Assembly (NCBI GenBank): GCA_910583785.1
Contig: CAJTZK010000008.1
Coordinates: forward strand, 67,051 to 131,050
Length of the DNA: 64,000 bases
Origin: an uncultured Oscillibacter sp.
GTDB lineage: Bacteria; Bacillota; Clostridia; Oscillospirales; Oscillospiraceae
Reading direction: 5' to 3'
The notes beneath the pieces were generated by a model that was not told the origin of the DNA, searched no databases, and saw only the letters and a program-made list of their open reading frames with translations. Positions 48,657-57,813 of this stretch are shown piece by piece (within the stretch, counting starts at the first letter, position 1; each line of letters starts with the position of its first letter). The translations under genes and the position numbers were made by a program.

Positions 48657-49435
48657 ACGCCAGATGAAGTCATACGGGAACAGATATACCACCTGCAGCT
48701 CCGCAATTTTTCAGACCAGGAAACCCGCAGCAGGCTGGCTGTCATTACGATCCGGTTTGATTATGTCTTTGACGATGAAAAAAACCTGCTGATCCGGGAA
48801 TGGGAGAAGATGCAGTATCAAAACTCTTTCCAAAAGAGGTTGTACGCGCTGGCCCAACGAATGGAAGCCGCCGTATTTAATGTGGGTATAGGGCATTTTT
48901 GTGTAGTCGCCTCTCGAAATATGCTCATAAATATGTTTCTAAAAAACGGTGAACACAGCAAGCTGATGCAGTTTGGCCGCCGGAGTCCTGAATGTCGGGT
49001 CTGGGTAGGCATCGGAATGGGTAATACCCTGCTGGAGGCCAAATCCCGGCCAGCAATGGCCCTTAACCGCTCTGTCATGGACCGGGGAGGCAATTCCTAT
49101 TTGCTGGAGAACGACGCCCATAGATTAGAAATGCTGGATACCGGCGGCCTGCAGCCCGCTGGGCTCAGTGCTGTTCAATTTGCCAAGCACATAGGTATCA
49201 GTGTAGGCACCTTAAATCATCTCCGCCAGGTTCTGGAACCCAAGACGGCCCCCTCACCTCTGAAGACCTGGCAAATTGCATGGATATCACCACCCGCAGC
49301 GTAAACCGTATCGTCGCTATCTTGGAGGAAGCTGGATGCGTCACAACTGCGGGGAAGCGTTCCGGCAAAAAGGGGCGTCCAGCCCGAATCATGAAAATTA
49401 CCCTGCTGGACTATATAGCAAGCGTTGAAACTTAA
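48657..49435 (+). pseudogene. transcriptional-regulator remnant
   Basis: An open stretch without a start reads LAVITIRFDYVFDDEKNLLI, ALAQRMEAAVFNVGIGHFCV, WVGIGMGNTLLEAKSRPAMA and AKHIGISVGTLNHLRQVLE, then the frame shifts near 49250 to EDLANCMDITTRSVNRIVAI LEEAGCV and ends at 49435. The last part is a clear winged HTH. It is 5' truncated and frameshifted. Divergent from the broken chromate transporter pair, it may be its former regulator. Confidence 0.65.
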
Positions 49436-49544
49436 CATCTGGCTTATCCAGCATCCCGTAACATAAAAGACGCCTTGCTTATCTCCACAAAACGCTGGCT
49501 ACCATTTAAAAGTACTCCTTGCTAAATAGACAAAAAGAAAAAAC

Positions 49545-49579
49545 GAAACAGGAAATATCCGAAAGGAATTTCCTGTTTC
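49545..49579 (-). terminator. terminator of the MerR gene
   Basis: GAAACAGGAAAT (49545-49556) pairs with ATTTCCTGTTTC (49568-49579). On the minus strand it is followed by GTTTTTTCTTTTTG. It is about 145 bp after the MerR-family stop codon. Confidence 0.8.
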
Positions 49580-49722
49580 TGTTTATCCGTGGATTTTGAA
49601 AATTTAGCCGGAACTATGCGTCTAAATTTTCAGATAGCATTCAAAACGGCCAATATACTAACTATGAAGCAATGGCCTATCATCATAATACTTTATGTAC
49701 CCAGGCAGAGTCCATCTGGCGT

Positions 49723-50547
49723 TTAAGAAGCATCTTCCGGCAACTCAGGCAAGAGGAGCCGCAGTTCATATGGAGAGTTGCGTGGATCATAGAGACTGCT
49801 GAGATATTCACAGGCCAGCGTCAGGGAAGGCCGTAAATTTTCCTGGCGGCATTGGGCAATCAGCGGATCCACGTCCCACTGATTGGACAGAATCGGTGCT
49901 TTGCAGCAGAGGTACCTGCCCGCCGGAGCAGTAAAGAGATAGGGTGAATCTGCCTCCGGACGCTCCCGGATGCATACGGTGGAGGCAGTGGGATACATCT
50001 CGTTCTTCATCAAATGGTCGAAATCCAGAATATACCCATAAGGATTTAAAAGCTGGCAGTCCTGAAAGAGCGGGGAGTTGGAAATCCGACGCAGTTCCAT
50101 GTCCATAGCATACATGGAATCATCTCCCTGGCAGGGAACGCAGAGCATGTGCATGGCCGGCAGCGTCCGGATGATGACGTCGTTCTGGACCGCCAGGCTC
50201 TTGGAATATTCAAAAAAGTCAGCCAGCCAGGCAACATCCTGCCGCTTCTCCCGAAGAAGCTGTTCTTCCTCATCCAGCCTCTGCCTCTGTTCCTCTAAAA
50301 ACAGGGCAAGCTGTTCCAGGTCCTGCCCTTGAAACAGGTCCTTCAGTTCCATCAGCGTCATTCCGATATTTTTGTACCGCTTAATCTTGTCAATAAAGGA
50401 AAACTGGTTATACGAATAGTAGCGGTAGCCCGTGTCTGGGTCAATGTGGCGGGGCTTCAGCAAGCCAATCTCATCATAGTGACGCAGGCTTTTTACTGAC
50501 ACGTGATTGAGTTTCGCCGTCTCTCCAATCGAGTAGAGCTCTTCCAT
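49723..50547 (-). CDS. MerR-family transcriptional regulator
   Basis: A 274-aa regulator starting at ATG 50545-50547 with GGAGGG upstream. The N-terminal HTH is LYSIGETAKLNHVSVKSLRH YDEIGLLKP, with the wing TGYRYYSYNQF, followed by a long dimer helix (QLALFLEEQRQRLDEEEQLL). The C-terminal 150 residues resemble a GyrI-like effector-binding domain as in BmrR-type activators. It lies divergent from the PLP lyase at 50714, whose promoter has the 19-bp spacer and dyad of MerR-activated promoters. Confidence 0.9.
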   Translation of the reverse strand: MEELYSIGETAKLNHVSVKSLRHYDEIGLLKPRHIDPDTGYRYYSYNQFSFIDKIKRYKNIGMTLMELKDLFQGQDLEQLALFLEEQRQRLDEEEQLLREKRQDVAWLADFFEYSKSLAVQNDVIIRTLPAMHMLCVPCQGDDSMYAMDMELRRISNSPLFQDCQLLNPYGYILDFDHLMKNEMYPTASTVCIRERPEADSPYLFTAPAGRYLCCKAPILSNQWDVDPLIAQCRQENLRPSLTLACEYLSSLYDPRNSPYELRLLLPELPEDAS

Positions 50548-50598
50548 ACATGCGCCCTCCTGGTAAAACTGCACAAAAAAGCTGTGATTTTTTTTGAG

Positions 50599-50629
50599 TT
50601 GACTCTCCCGTAAGGGGATAGTTTACCAT
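50599..50629 (+). promoter_or_regulatory. MerR-type promoter with 19-bp spacer and operator dyad
   Basis: TTGACT (50599-50604) and TACCAT (50624-50629) are separated by 19 bp, the overlong spacing typical of MerR-activated promoters. The spacer carries the dyad ACTcTCCC-GTAA-GGGGAtAGT. It drives the PLP lyase gene at 50714. Confidence 0.8.
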
Positions 50630-50713
50630 GAAACCCATGAAAGGGAGCAAAACAAGAATCCCGCCGGCGCGCGGCGGCGGGCAGTGCCCCTATTATACAG
50701 GAGGATCACCATT

Positions 50714-51874
50714 ATGTCAAAGGAAAACCCCCAGTCTCTGGAAACCCTTTTGATTCACGGAGGGCATCGGCCCGACCCCGTCACCCGGGCGCTAGCTGCT
50801 CCGATCTACCAGACCGCTACTTATGGCTTTGACACCGTGGACGACATGAACAGCTCCTGGGACCGCACCGGCCTGGTCTATTCCCGGGAGGGCAGCCCCA
50901 CAGTCTATGCCCTGGAAGAAAAACTATCCCTTCTGGAGGGGGGCGAAGCGGCCATCTGCGCTGGCTCCGGCATGGGCTCTATCTGTTCCACCCTGCTGTC
51001 CGTCCTAAAAAAGGGGGAGCACTTGCTCTGCTCAAAGGAAGTATTCTCTCACACTGGCGTCTTCCTGCGGGAACTGCTTCAGGAGAAAATGGGCGTAGAC
51101 GTCAGCTGTGCGGACTTCCGGGACCTGGAGGATGTGATGCAGAATATCCAGGCCAACACTGCCGTCCTATATACGGAGACTCCTTCCAATCCTTCGCTGG
51201 GGCTAGTGAACATCCGGGAGACCGCCCGCATTGCCAAGGAAAACAACTGCCTCCTGATCGTGGATTCCACCTTCGCCCCGCCGCCCATCCAGCGGCCATT
51301 GGAGCTGGGCGCGGACCTGGTAATCCACAGTCTGACAAAGTATATCAATGGCCACGGCGACGCTTTGGGCGGCGTGGTAGTGGGTTCCAAATCCATCATT
51401 GAGACCATTCACTTCCCCGGCATGCCCTGCTTCACCGGCGCATGCCTGTCCCCCTTCAACGCCTGGCTAATCCTGCGGGGCATGATGACCCTGGATCTTC
51501 GAATCCGTAAGCACTGTGAAAACGCCCTGGCTTTGGCAGAGTTTTTAGAGACCCATCCACTGGTGGACCTGGTGAACTACCCAGCCCTGCCCAGTCATCC
51601 CCAGCATGCCCTTTGCCTGAGCCAGATGAACGGAATGGGCGGCGGCATCGTCTCTTTCTGGCTGAAGAAGAACATCGCCGGACTGTCACCGGAGGAAGCT
51701 TCTAAGCGCCTGCTGGATCACACGCAGCTCATGACCATTGCCACTTCTCTGGGAGAAGGGCACACCCTGATTCAAATCGAACACGGCGGCATGATCCGCA
51801 TTGCCGTAGGCCTGGAGGGCAAGGAAGACCTGCTGGGGGACTTGTCCCAGGCTCTGGACAGTCTTTGCCCGTAA
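50714..51874 (+). CDS. Cys/Met-metabolism PLP-dependent lyase (methionine gamma-lyase-like)
   Basis: A 386-aa enzyme starting at ATG 50714 after AGGAGG. Family motifs are TLLIHGGHRPDPVTRALAAP near the start, YSREGSPTVYALEEKLSLLE, the PLP phosphate region GSGMGSICS and the Schiff-base Lys in VIHSLTKYINGHGDALGG. The family cleaves or builds C-S bonds in cysteine, homocysteine or methionine; the exact reaction cannot be read. The gene is controlled by the divergent MerR regulator and followed 47 bp later by an MFS gene, a likely operon. Confidence 0.92.
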   Translation: MSKENPQSLETLLIHGGHRPDPVTRALAAPIYQTATYGFDTVDDMNSSWDRTGLVYSREGSPTVYALEEKLSLLEGGEAAICAGSGMGSICSTLLSVLKKGEHLLCSKEVFSHTGVFLRELLQEKMGVDVSCADFRDLEDVMQNIQANTAVLYTETPSNPSLGLVNIRETARIAKENNCLLIVDSTFAPPPIQRPLELGADLVIHSLTKYINGHGDALGGVVVGSKSIIETIHFPGMPCFTGACLSPFNAWLILRGMMTLDLRIRKHCENALALAEFLETHPLVDLVNYPALPSHPQHALCLSQMNGMGGGIVSFWLKKNIAGLSPEEASKRLLDHTQLMTIATSLGEGHTLIQIEHGGMIRIAVGLEGKEDLLGDLSQALDSLCP

Positions 51875-51921
51875 CAGACAGGGCGGCTGCTTAAATAATT
51901 ACGAAGACAAGGAGAACTCCC

Positions 51922-53169
51922 ATGGAAAACAAGAACATAAGTTGGAAAAAATATTTGATCATTTTCATCATTGCCAGTGGTACCACCGTGATGTACAGCC
52001 TTCCCTACCTGAAATCCACCTTCTACGATCCCATGCGGGCTGCGCTGGGCCTGGATCACCAGCAGCTGGGCAACCTGATCAGCATGTATGGCATTCTGGC
52101 CACTATTCTCTATTTCCCTGGCGGCTTCCTGGCTGACAAATTCTCGGCAAAAAAGCTATTGTCCTTTTCCCTAGTATCTTCTGGGCTTCTGGGGCTATAT
52201 TTCGCCACCTTCCCTCCCTATACCATGCTGCTTTTGATCTTCGCCGCCTGGGGCGTCACCACCATCCTCACCTTTTGGGCGGCGTCCATGAAAGTTATCC
52301 GGATGCTGGGGGACAAATCTGAGCAGGGAAAGCTCTTTGGCTTCAATGAAGGCCTCTCCGGCATTGCCGGTGTGGTGGTGTCCTTCATCGGCCTGTATCT
52401 GTTTGAAACTTTTGCGGATGTCACAGTCGGTTTTAAATACGTGGTCTGCCTCTACTCCGGCCTGTCTATCCTCTGCGGCATACTGCTGTTCTTCGTCATC
52501 AAAGAGAAAAAGGTGGAGGGCGTGGATAAAATCTCATTCCTGGATATTGCCAGTGCCGTAAAGATGCCCAAGGCGTGGCTAATTGGCGGCATTATCTTCT
52601 CCACCTACGTGGTGTTTTCCTCCCTGACGTATCTGAATCCGTACCTCAGCGACGTATTTAAGATTTCCTCCGCTCTTGTGGGTACGCTGGCCATTCTGCG
52701 GACCTACGCCATCAAAATGGGGGCCTCTCCTCTGGCCGGTATCATCGTCGATAAGGTGGGCTCTTCCATTAAGGTCCTACTGGTGGGGTTTGTAGGCGTG
52801 GCCATCTGTGAGGCGGCTTATCTCCTGCTCCCCCGCACGGAGTCCCTGATGTATCTAGCCGTGGCACTGATGGTTCTGCTCAGCGTGCTGCTCTTTGGAT
52901 TCCGGGGCATTTACTTCGCCACAGTGGACGAGTCCAATATTCCTCTGGAAAAAACCGGCGCGGTGATCGGCCTGGCCTCATTTGTGGGCTTCTGCCCTGA
53001 CGCATTCTTTTACACCATGGTGGGTGGCTGGCTGGACAAGGGAGAGTCTGGTTATACAAAGCTCTTTCTGTTGTGCCTGGGTTGTTCCCTGCTGGGAATG
53101 GCCTGCTGCGCTGTACTGAACCGCATGAATGCCGCCGAGAAAGAAACCACCGTTCTTGTCAAAGCGTAA
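51922..53169 (+). CDS. MFS transporter
   Basis: A 415-aa protein with about 12 membrane helices, starting at ATG 51922 after AAGGAG. The conserved loop 2-3 motif reads GGFLADKFSAKKLLSFSLV, and LFGFNEGLSGIAGVVVSFIG and AIKMGASPLAGIIVDKVGSS are further typical segments. The type resembles anion/sugar-phosphate MFS carriers. Given its place after a C-S lyase, it may import the amino acid or export a product (inference). Confidence 0.88.
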   Translation: MENKNISWKKYLIIFIIASGTTVMYSLPYLKSTFYDPMRAALGLDHQQLGNLISMYGILATILYFPGGFLADKFSAKKLLSFSLVSSGLLGLYFATFPPYTMLLLIFAAWGVTTILTFWAASMKVIRMLGDKSEQGKLFGFNEGLSGIAGVVVSFIGLYLFETFADVTVGFKYVVCLYSGLSILCGILLFFVIKEKKVEGVDKISFLDIASAVKMPKAWLIGGIIFSTYVVFSSLTYLNPYLSDVFKISSALVGTLAILRTYAIKMGASPLAGIIVDKVGSSIKVLLVGFVGVAICEAAYLLLPRTESLMYLAVALMVLLSVLLFGFRGIYFATVDESNIPLEKTGAVIGLASFVGFCPDAFFYTMVGGWLDKGESGYTKLFLLCLGCSLLGMACCAVLNRMNAAEKETTVLVKA

Positions 53170-53250
53170 ACGGTCTGATATAGTCAAACGCGGGGGCAGG
53201 CCTGCCCCCGCGGAGGTTCTATAAATACGTATGAATGTGGAGGAGCGAAC

Positions 53251-54651
53251 ATGAAAATCGCAGACCTTTTGGGCGTCATCCTGATTTTCGCCCTGATCGG
53301 CTATGTAGGTTGGCGTTCCTCCCGGCATGTCCGGTGCGTAGAGGACTTCACTCTGGCAGGCAGCCAGCTAGGCCGCATCCAAGCAGGCTTCAGCATGGCC
53401 GCTACGGAATTTGGCGGCAGCAGCCTTGTTGGGGCCATGGCGTTCTGCTATACCATTGGACTCGCTGGAGCTTGGTGGGACTGGTCAGCAGTGCCGGCAC
53501 TGATCCTGCTAGGCATCTTTTTTGCGGGAAAAATTAAAATACCCCAGATGGTCACAGTGACTGAGTGCCTGGAACGACGGTATAACCGCGCCACCCGGAC
53601 CTTTGCCACAGTGATGCACCTGCTGGCTATTGTCACGCAGCTTTCCACGCAGTTTATGGTAGGCGCGGTTGCCCTGCATGGCGTACTGGGGATCCCCCAG
53701 CGGGTGGGGCTGCTGATTACGGCAGCATTCGTTTTGCTCTATACCATGGGCGGTGGCTTGATCGCCGTGGTGAACACGGATGTCGTGCAATTTATCATCA
53801 TCGTCCTCTCTGTCGCCATTGCCCTGCCAATTTCGCTGCATCACGCCGGCGGACTTTCCGGCCTAGCAGCAGCGCTTCCTCCGGAGTTTTTATCCCTTGG
53901 GAACATTGACGGCTCCACAGTACTATCTTGGTGCCTGTTCTGTTTTTTTACCTATGCCACCAACCAGCACTACATTCAACGGGTTTTCGCGTCCAAAGAC
54001 CAGGCAACCGCCCGTTTTGCCTTTGTCTTCACCGGCATGTCCTATTTTCTCTACGGTCTGGCCGTGGCGGTTCTGGGCGTCTGTATCGTGGTTCTTTTGC
54101 CCGGCTTGGATGACGCGAACCTGGGCTATGCCTTGCTGATCAAAACCTATATGCCATCCGGCGTCGCGGGCCTGATTTTAGGAGGTATTTTCGCCGCCTC
54201 CATGTCCACAGCGGACTCTATGCTGCTGGCGGCATCCACTCTGTTTGTCAATGATATCTACGCTCCCTTCTTCCAAGAAGGCAGAACCAGCAAGGCGGGA
54301 GCGCTTCGGACGATCCGGGTCGTGACAATCATTATTTGCGTCCTGTCCCTGGCGGTATCCATGCTGATGCGCAATATCATCAATATCATGTACCTGGGCG
54401 GGCTGTTCTATTCCACTGTGGTATTCTTCCCTCTGGTAATCGGCCTTTTCTGGAAGCGGGCCACCGCATCGGCGGCGCTGATTTCCATGGTCTGCGCCGT
54501 GGCCGCTGGACTGGTATCGGAATTTTTCCTGGCGGGAAAAGTACCCGGATTACTGGGGATTCCTTCCAATGTTGCCGCCGCTGGGGTTAGTTTGATTCTG
54601 TTTGTCGCTATTACGCTTGTTACTGAAAAGCACCCAAAGAAAGCCGCCTGA
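53251..54651 (+). CDS. sodium:solute symporter (SSS family)
   Basis: A 466-aa membrane protein with about 13 helices, starting at ATG 53251 after GGAG. Typical SSS segments: ADLLGVILIFALIGYVGWRS, VEDFTLAGSQLGRIQAGFSM followed by TEFGGSSLVG, TVTECLERRYNRATR and GGIFAASMSTADSMLLAAST (the sodium-binding region of helix 8). It is the last gene of the MerR-controlled plus-strand group and ends before a strong terminator. Substrate probably an amino acid or related compound. Confidence 0.92.
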   Translation: MKIADLLGVILIFALIGYVGWRSSRHVRCVEDFTLAGSQLGRIQAGFSMAATEFGGSSLVGAMAFCYTIGLAGAWWDWSAVPALILLGIFFAGKIKIPQMVTVTECLERRYNRATRTFATVMHLLAIVTQLSTQFMVGAVALHGVLGIPQRVGLLITAAFVLLYTMGGGLIAVVNTDVVQFIIIVLSVAIALPISLHHAGGLSGLAAALPPEFLSLGNIDGSTVLSWCLFCFFTYATNQHYIQRVFASKDQATARFAFVFTGMSYFLYGLAVAVLGVCIVVLLPGLDDANLGYALLIKTYMPSGVAGLILGGIFAASMSTADSMLLAASTLFVNDIYAPFFQEGRTSKAGALRTIRVVTIIICVLSLAVSMLMRNIINIMYLGGLFYSTVVFFPLVIGLFWKRATASAALISMVCAVAAGLVSEFFLAGKVPGLLGIPSNVAAAGVSLILFVAITLVTEKHPKKAA

Positions 54652-54760
54652 CATCTGCTCAAAAGTCTCTTATAGATGCTTTCATGATGAATAGCTTCAA
54701 CATGCTTTTATCAAGAAGACCGCATCGCATGAAATATCTCAGTTATTGGTTTATAATTTG

Positions 54761-54818
54761 AATAATTCTGACCTTGCGCCCGTTCCCTGAAAGAGGTAGG
54801 CGTAAGGTCAGAATTATT
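54761..54818. terminator. 20-bp hairpin between convergent operons
   Basis: AATAATTCTGACCTTGCGCC (54761-54780) pairs with GGCGTAAGGTCAGAATTATT (54799-54818) with one G-U-type mismatch, flanked by A/T. It sits between the SSS gene and the minus-strand AGCS gene and works in both directions. Nothing else is seen in 54652-54958. Confidence 0.85.
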
Positions 54819-54958
54819 TAAGTTACTTTCATATCATGCGTCCCTGTCCGATTCGCCAAACCGTTTCAAATTTGTTCATGCCAGACAAGGAAGCCGGGAT
54901 CAATCAAGATATCTCCCGATTTGCTCTGAGCATCCCTGCTCACGGAACGAACATCCAG

Positions 54959-56464
54959 TTAACCTTCAGAAAGAAGATCTTCTACCTCTTTCTCGCTGGG
55001 AGGATTATCATAGAATGGCTGGAAATTCGGATTCACCGTGCCGATCCCCATATACCGCGCTTTGTAATCCCTCAACAGCTGGAAGAACTTCGGGCTCATG
55101 ATCAGCATAATGATGAGGTTAATGAACACCGGGATAATCAGGCACAGGTCCGCAATTGCCCAGTTCAAAGCAGCGCCTCCACCAGAGAGCACGACCAGGC
55201 CGACTTGGAATACGTTAGACAGCGGGAAAATAATGCGAAAACATTTAATGCAAGTGTCACGGGCAGCGGGGTGGTTGCGCAGCAGATGCATAAACAAGCT
55301 GTTGTAATAGGTATAGACACCGCAAGTTGTCGTCAGGCCAAACATAAACATCAAGAAGCAGATGAACAGCGGTCCGACGCTTCCGTACAGCGTCTCAAAG
55401 GACGCCATGGTCAAAGACGCGCCCTTGATTCCGGAGGACCACATACCGGAACAGACGACCGCAAGAGCCGTTGCGGAACAGACAATGACCGTGTCAACGA
55501 ACACCTCGCAGGAACCCCACAGGCCCTGACGGACCGGGTGGATCGTGTGGGCGCTGGAATGGCACAGGGGGGAGGAGCCCTGCCCCGCTTCATTGGAGTT
55601 AATAGAGCGGGACAGGCCAACGCGCATCATGTGGGAAACGGTGCTTCCCGCAAAGCCGCCGACTGCCGCAGTGGGGGTAAAGGCAGACTTAAAAATGATC
55701 ACAATAGCCGCCGGTACTTGCGTGATATTCGCCAGAATGACGCCCAGGCACAGCGCAACGTAAAGCACGCACATGGCGGGAACCGACTTCGTGGCAAACT
55801 TGGCAATGCGGGGCTTTCCTCTCCAGATGATATAGTATACAAAAACAGTATAAAGCAGGGTGATGACCATTTGAGGGATACCGAAGGCAGTCTGGATCGT
55901 CTCGGAGAGCGTGTAGGCCTGAGAGCCGCCCACAAACTGGAAAATGAATCCCCAGCCAAACGTATACATAAGGATGGCGGCCCACTTCCAGCCCTTCCCT
56001 TTTATCAGGGCTTTTTCCACCATAACCGTCGTACCGCCGTAGTATTCACCGTGCTCGTCCTTGTTACGGTAATAGCAAGCCAAGGAAACCTCTGCGCATT
56101 TAAATATCATGCCGCATAAGGCCCACAGCCACATCCAGAAAATCGCTCCAGGGCCTCCAGTTGCAATAGCGGTCGCGACGCCGGAGATATTGGTTCCACC
56201 GACAGAGCTTCCAACCGTGATGCAGGCAGCCTCAAACGGGCTAATGCGTCCGGACGCTTTGCTATTGCTCTCCTTATTCTGCATTTTGCCAAGGGTGTAT
56301 TTCATGGTATGGCCAAAATACCGGAAGGAGAAGAAACCGCTGCCGATCACATAGTACAGTCCGACACAGATGACGAATACAATAAACGGCATCCCCCAAA
56401 GAACATCTGCAATACCTTGCAGCCAATTGCCAATGGCGTCACATTTTTCAGCTAACGCTGTCAT
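54959..56464 (-). CDS. sodium:alanine symporter (AGCS family)
   Basis: A 501-aa membrane protein starting at ATG 56462-56464 after AAAAGGAGGA. Family signatures are IGSGFFSFRYFGHTMKYTLG, SVGGTNISGVATAIATGGPG AIFWMW, VGLSRSINSNEAGQGSSPLC HSSA and GVYTYYNSLFMHLLR. AGCS carriers import alanine, glycine or other small amino acids with sodium. It is the third gene of the minus operon with two PLP lyases, so it may bring in their substrate. Confidence 0.95.
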   Translation of the reverse strand: MTALAEKCDAIGNWLQGIADVLWGMPFIVFVICVGLYYVIGSGFFSFRYFGHTMKYTLGKMQNKESNSKASGRISPFEAACITVGSSVGGTNISGVATAIATGGPGAIFWMWLWALCGMIFKCAEVSLACYYRNKDEHGEYYGGTTVMVEKALIKGKGWKWAAILMYTFGWGFIFQFVGGSQAYTLSETIQTAFGIPQMVITLLYTVFVYYIIWRGKPRIAKFATKSVPAMCVLYVALCLGVILANITQVPAAIVIIFKSAFTPTAAVGGFAGSTVSHMMRVGLSRSINSNEAGQGSSPLCHSSAHTIHPVRQGLWGSCEVFVDTVIVCSATALAVVCSGMWSSGIKGASLTMASFETLYGSVGPLFICFLMFMFGLTTTCGVYTYYNSLFMHLLRNHPAARDTCIKCFRIIFPLSNVFQVGLVVLSGGGAALNWAIADLCLIIPVFINLIIMLIMSPKFFQLLRDYKARYMGIGTVNPNFQPFYDNPPSEKEVEDLLSEG

Positions 56465-56521
56465 AAAATTCCTCCTTTTCTGCCGGGTCAAAAATGGTAC
56501 TCAACAGGCCGCCCCAAACGT

Positions 56522-57703
56522 TTATTTTTCAAATACGGCTAAAGCCTGTTTGAAGTCCGTGATCAGGTCCTCTGCATTTTCTAATCCAGTCGAAATACGG
56601 ATCAGGCCGAAATTGATCCCCATCGCGTCTAGTTCCTCTTGCGGCAGTCCCCAGTGTGATGAAGTGCATGGGTGGGCGATTGTGGTACGGAGGCCACCCA
56701 GCGTCATGGCATAGCGCACAATTTTAAGGCGGTTCATAAAAGCGTTGATCTTCTCCCGATCCGGCTCTACTTCTATGCTCAGCATGGCGGTAATCCGTCC
56801 GGCTTGATACATGGAAACCGCCAAATCATGCTGTGGGTGTCCAGCAAGGCTGGGATGATGAACGCGCTTTACCGCCGGGTGCTTTTCCAGCGCCGCCGCC
56901 AGCATTTCAGCGTTTTGCATTTGCTGCGGGATGCGGAACGGCATAGTGCGCATCCCGCGCTGGCAAAGCCACGCCGACATAGGGTCGGCAACACCGCCGA
57001 ACAGAACCAGGAGCCTTTTGGCTTTTTGGATCAGCTCCGAACTCCCAGTGGCCGCCCCGCACAAAATGTCACTGTGTCCGTTGGAAAACTTGGTTAAGCT
57101 GTTGATTACCACGTCCGCCCCCAGATCCAGGGGACGGATTGCAGCTGCACTGGTAAAGGTATTGTCTACTACCAGCCAGCAGCCGTTGGCGTGGGCAATT
57201 TCTGCTATAGCGGCTATATCCACAACGGTGATCATAGGGTTGGAAATGGTCTCTGTGTACAAGAGCTTTGTCCCGTCACGGAGGTGCGCTTGAACTTCTG
57301 CGGTGTCCGTGAAATCTGTAAAGGTGACCGTGATCCCATAACTGGCGATGTGGCGGAACAAATCGATGGTTTCCCCATATAAGGTCTTATCTGCCAGAAT
57401 GTGATCCCCGGATCGTAAGAGGGACATGACCACCGTTGTAATCGCGGACATACCGCAGCTGCACACGATGGAATCTTCTCCGTGTTCCAGGTGATTCATC
57501 AGATCCGACAATGCTGCACGATTGGGGTTTTGGCTGCGGTTGTAGCAAAACCCTTTTGCCTTGTAACGTTCTTCCAACGCATCGAGATCATCCACATGAA
57601 AAGCGGTTGTCATATACACCGGCAGGGTTTCCGGACTGTCCGCCGGTGCGTGCAAGCAGGTTCCCACGTGCAGCAATTCGGTTTCGAAATGATACGCAGG
57701 CAT
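56522..57703 (-). CDS. Cys/Met-metabolism PLP-dependent lyase, second paralogue
   Basis: A 393-aa enzyme starting at ATG 57701-57703 after AAAGGGGAA. It shows HFETELLHVGT, YNRSQNPNRAALSDLMNHLE, CSCGMSAITTVVMSLL and the Schiff-base Lys in VVINSLTKFSNGHSDILCGA. It is more similar to the gene at 57814 than to that at 50714. Both probably act as a cystathionine/methionine gamma-lyase type. It lies between the AGCS carrier (57 bp) and the third paralogue (110 bp), presumably in the sigma-54 operon. Confidence 0.92.
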   Translation of the reverse strand: MPAYHFETELLHVGTCLHAPADSPETLPVYMTTAFHVDDLDALEERYKAKGFCYNRSQNPNRAALSDLMNHLEHGEDSIVCSCGMSAITTVVMSLLRSGDHILADKTLYGETIDLFRHIASYGITVTFTDFTDTAEVQAHLRDGTKLLYTETISNPMITVVDIAAIAEIAHANGCWLVVDNTFTSAAAIRPLDLGADVVINSLTKFSNGHSDILCGAATGSSELIQKAKRLLVLFGGVADPMSAWLCQRGMRTMPFRIPQQMQNAEMLAAALEKHPAVKRVHHPSLAGHPQHDLAVSMYQAGRITAMLSIEVEPDREKINAFMNRLKIVRYAMTLGGLRTTIAHPCTSSHWGLPQEELDAMGINFGLIRISTGLENAEDLITDFKQALAVFEK

Positions 57704-57813
57704 AAATTCCCCTTTCAAATCAAAAGTAGTCATTTTTCTTTCAAAATCATATATGCAATTGCGCAGCTAATGCCGATATCTATGCCGGCCTTTTCTGTTT
57801 TCTGCTCTCCTTT

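Noticed and set aside
54836..56119. Plus-strand open frame of 427 codons opposite the AGCS symporter
   Set aside because: Antisense shadow with Arg/Gln/His-rich composition and no motif; AGCS signatures are clear on the minus strand.
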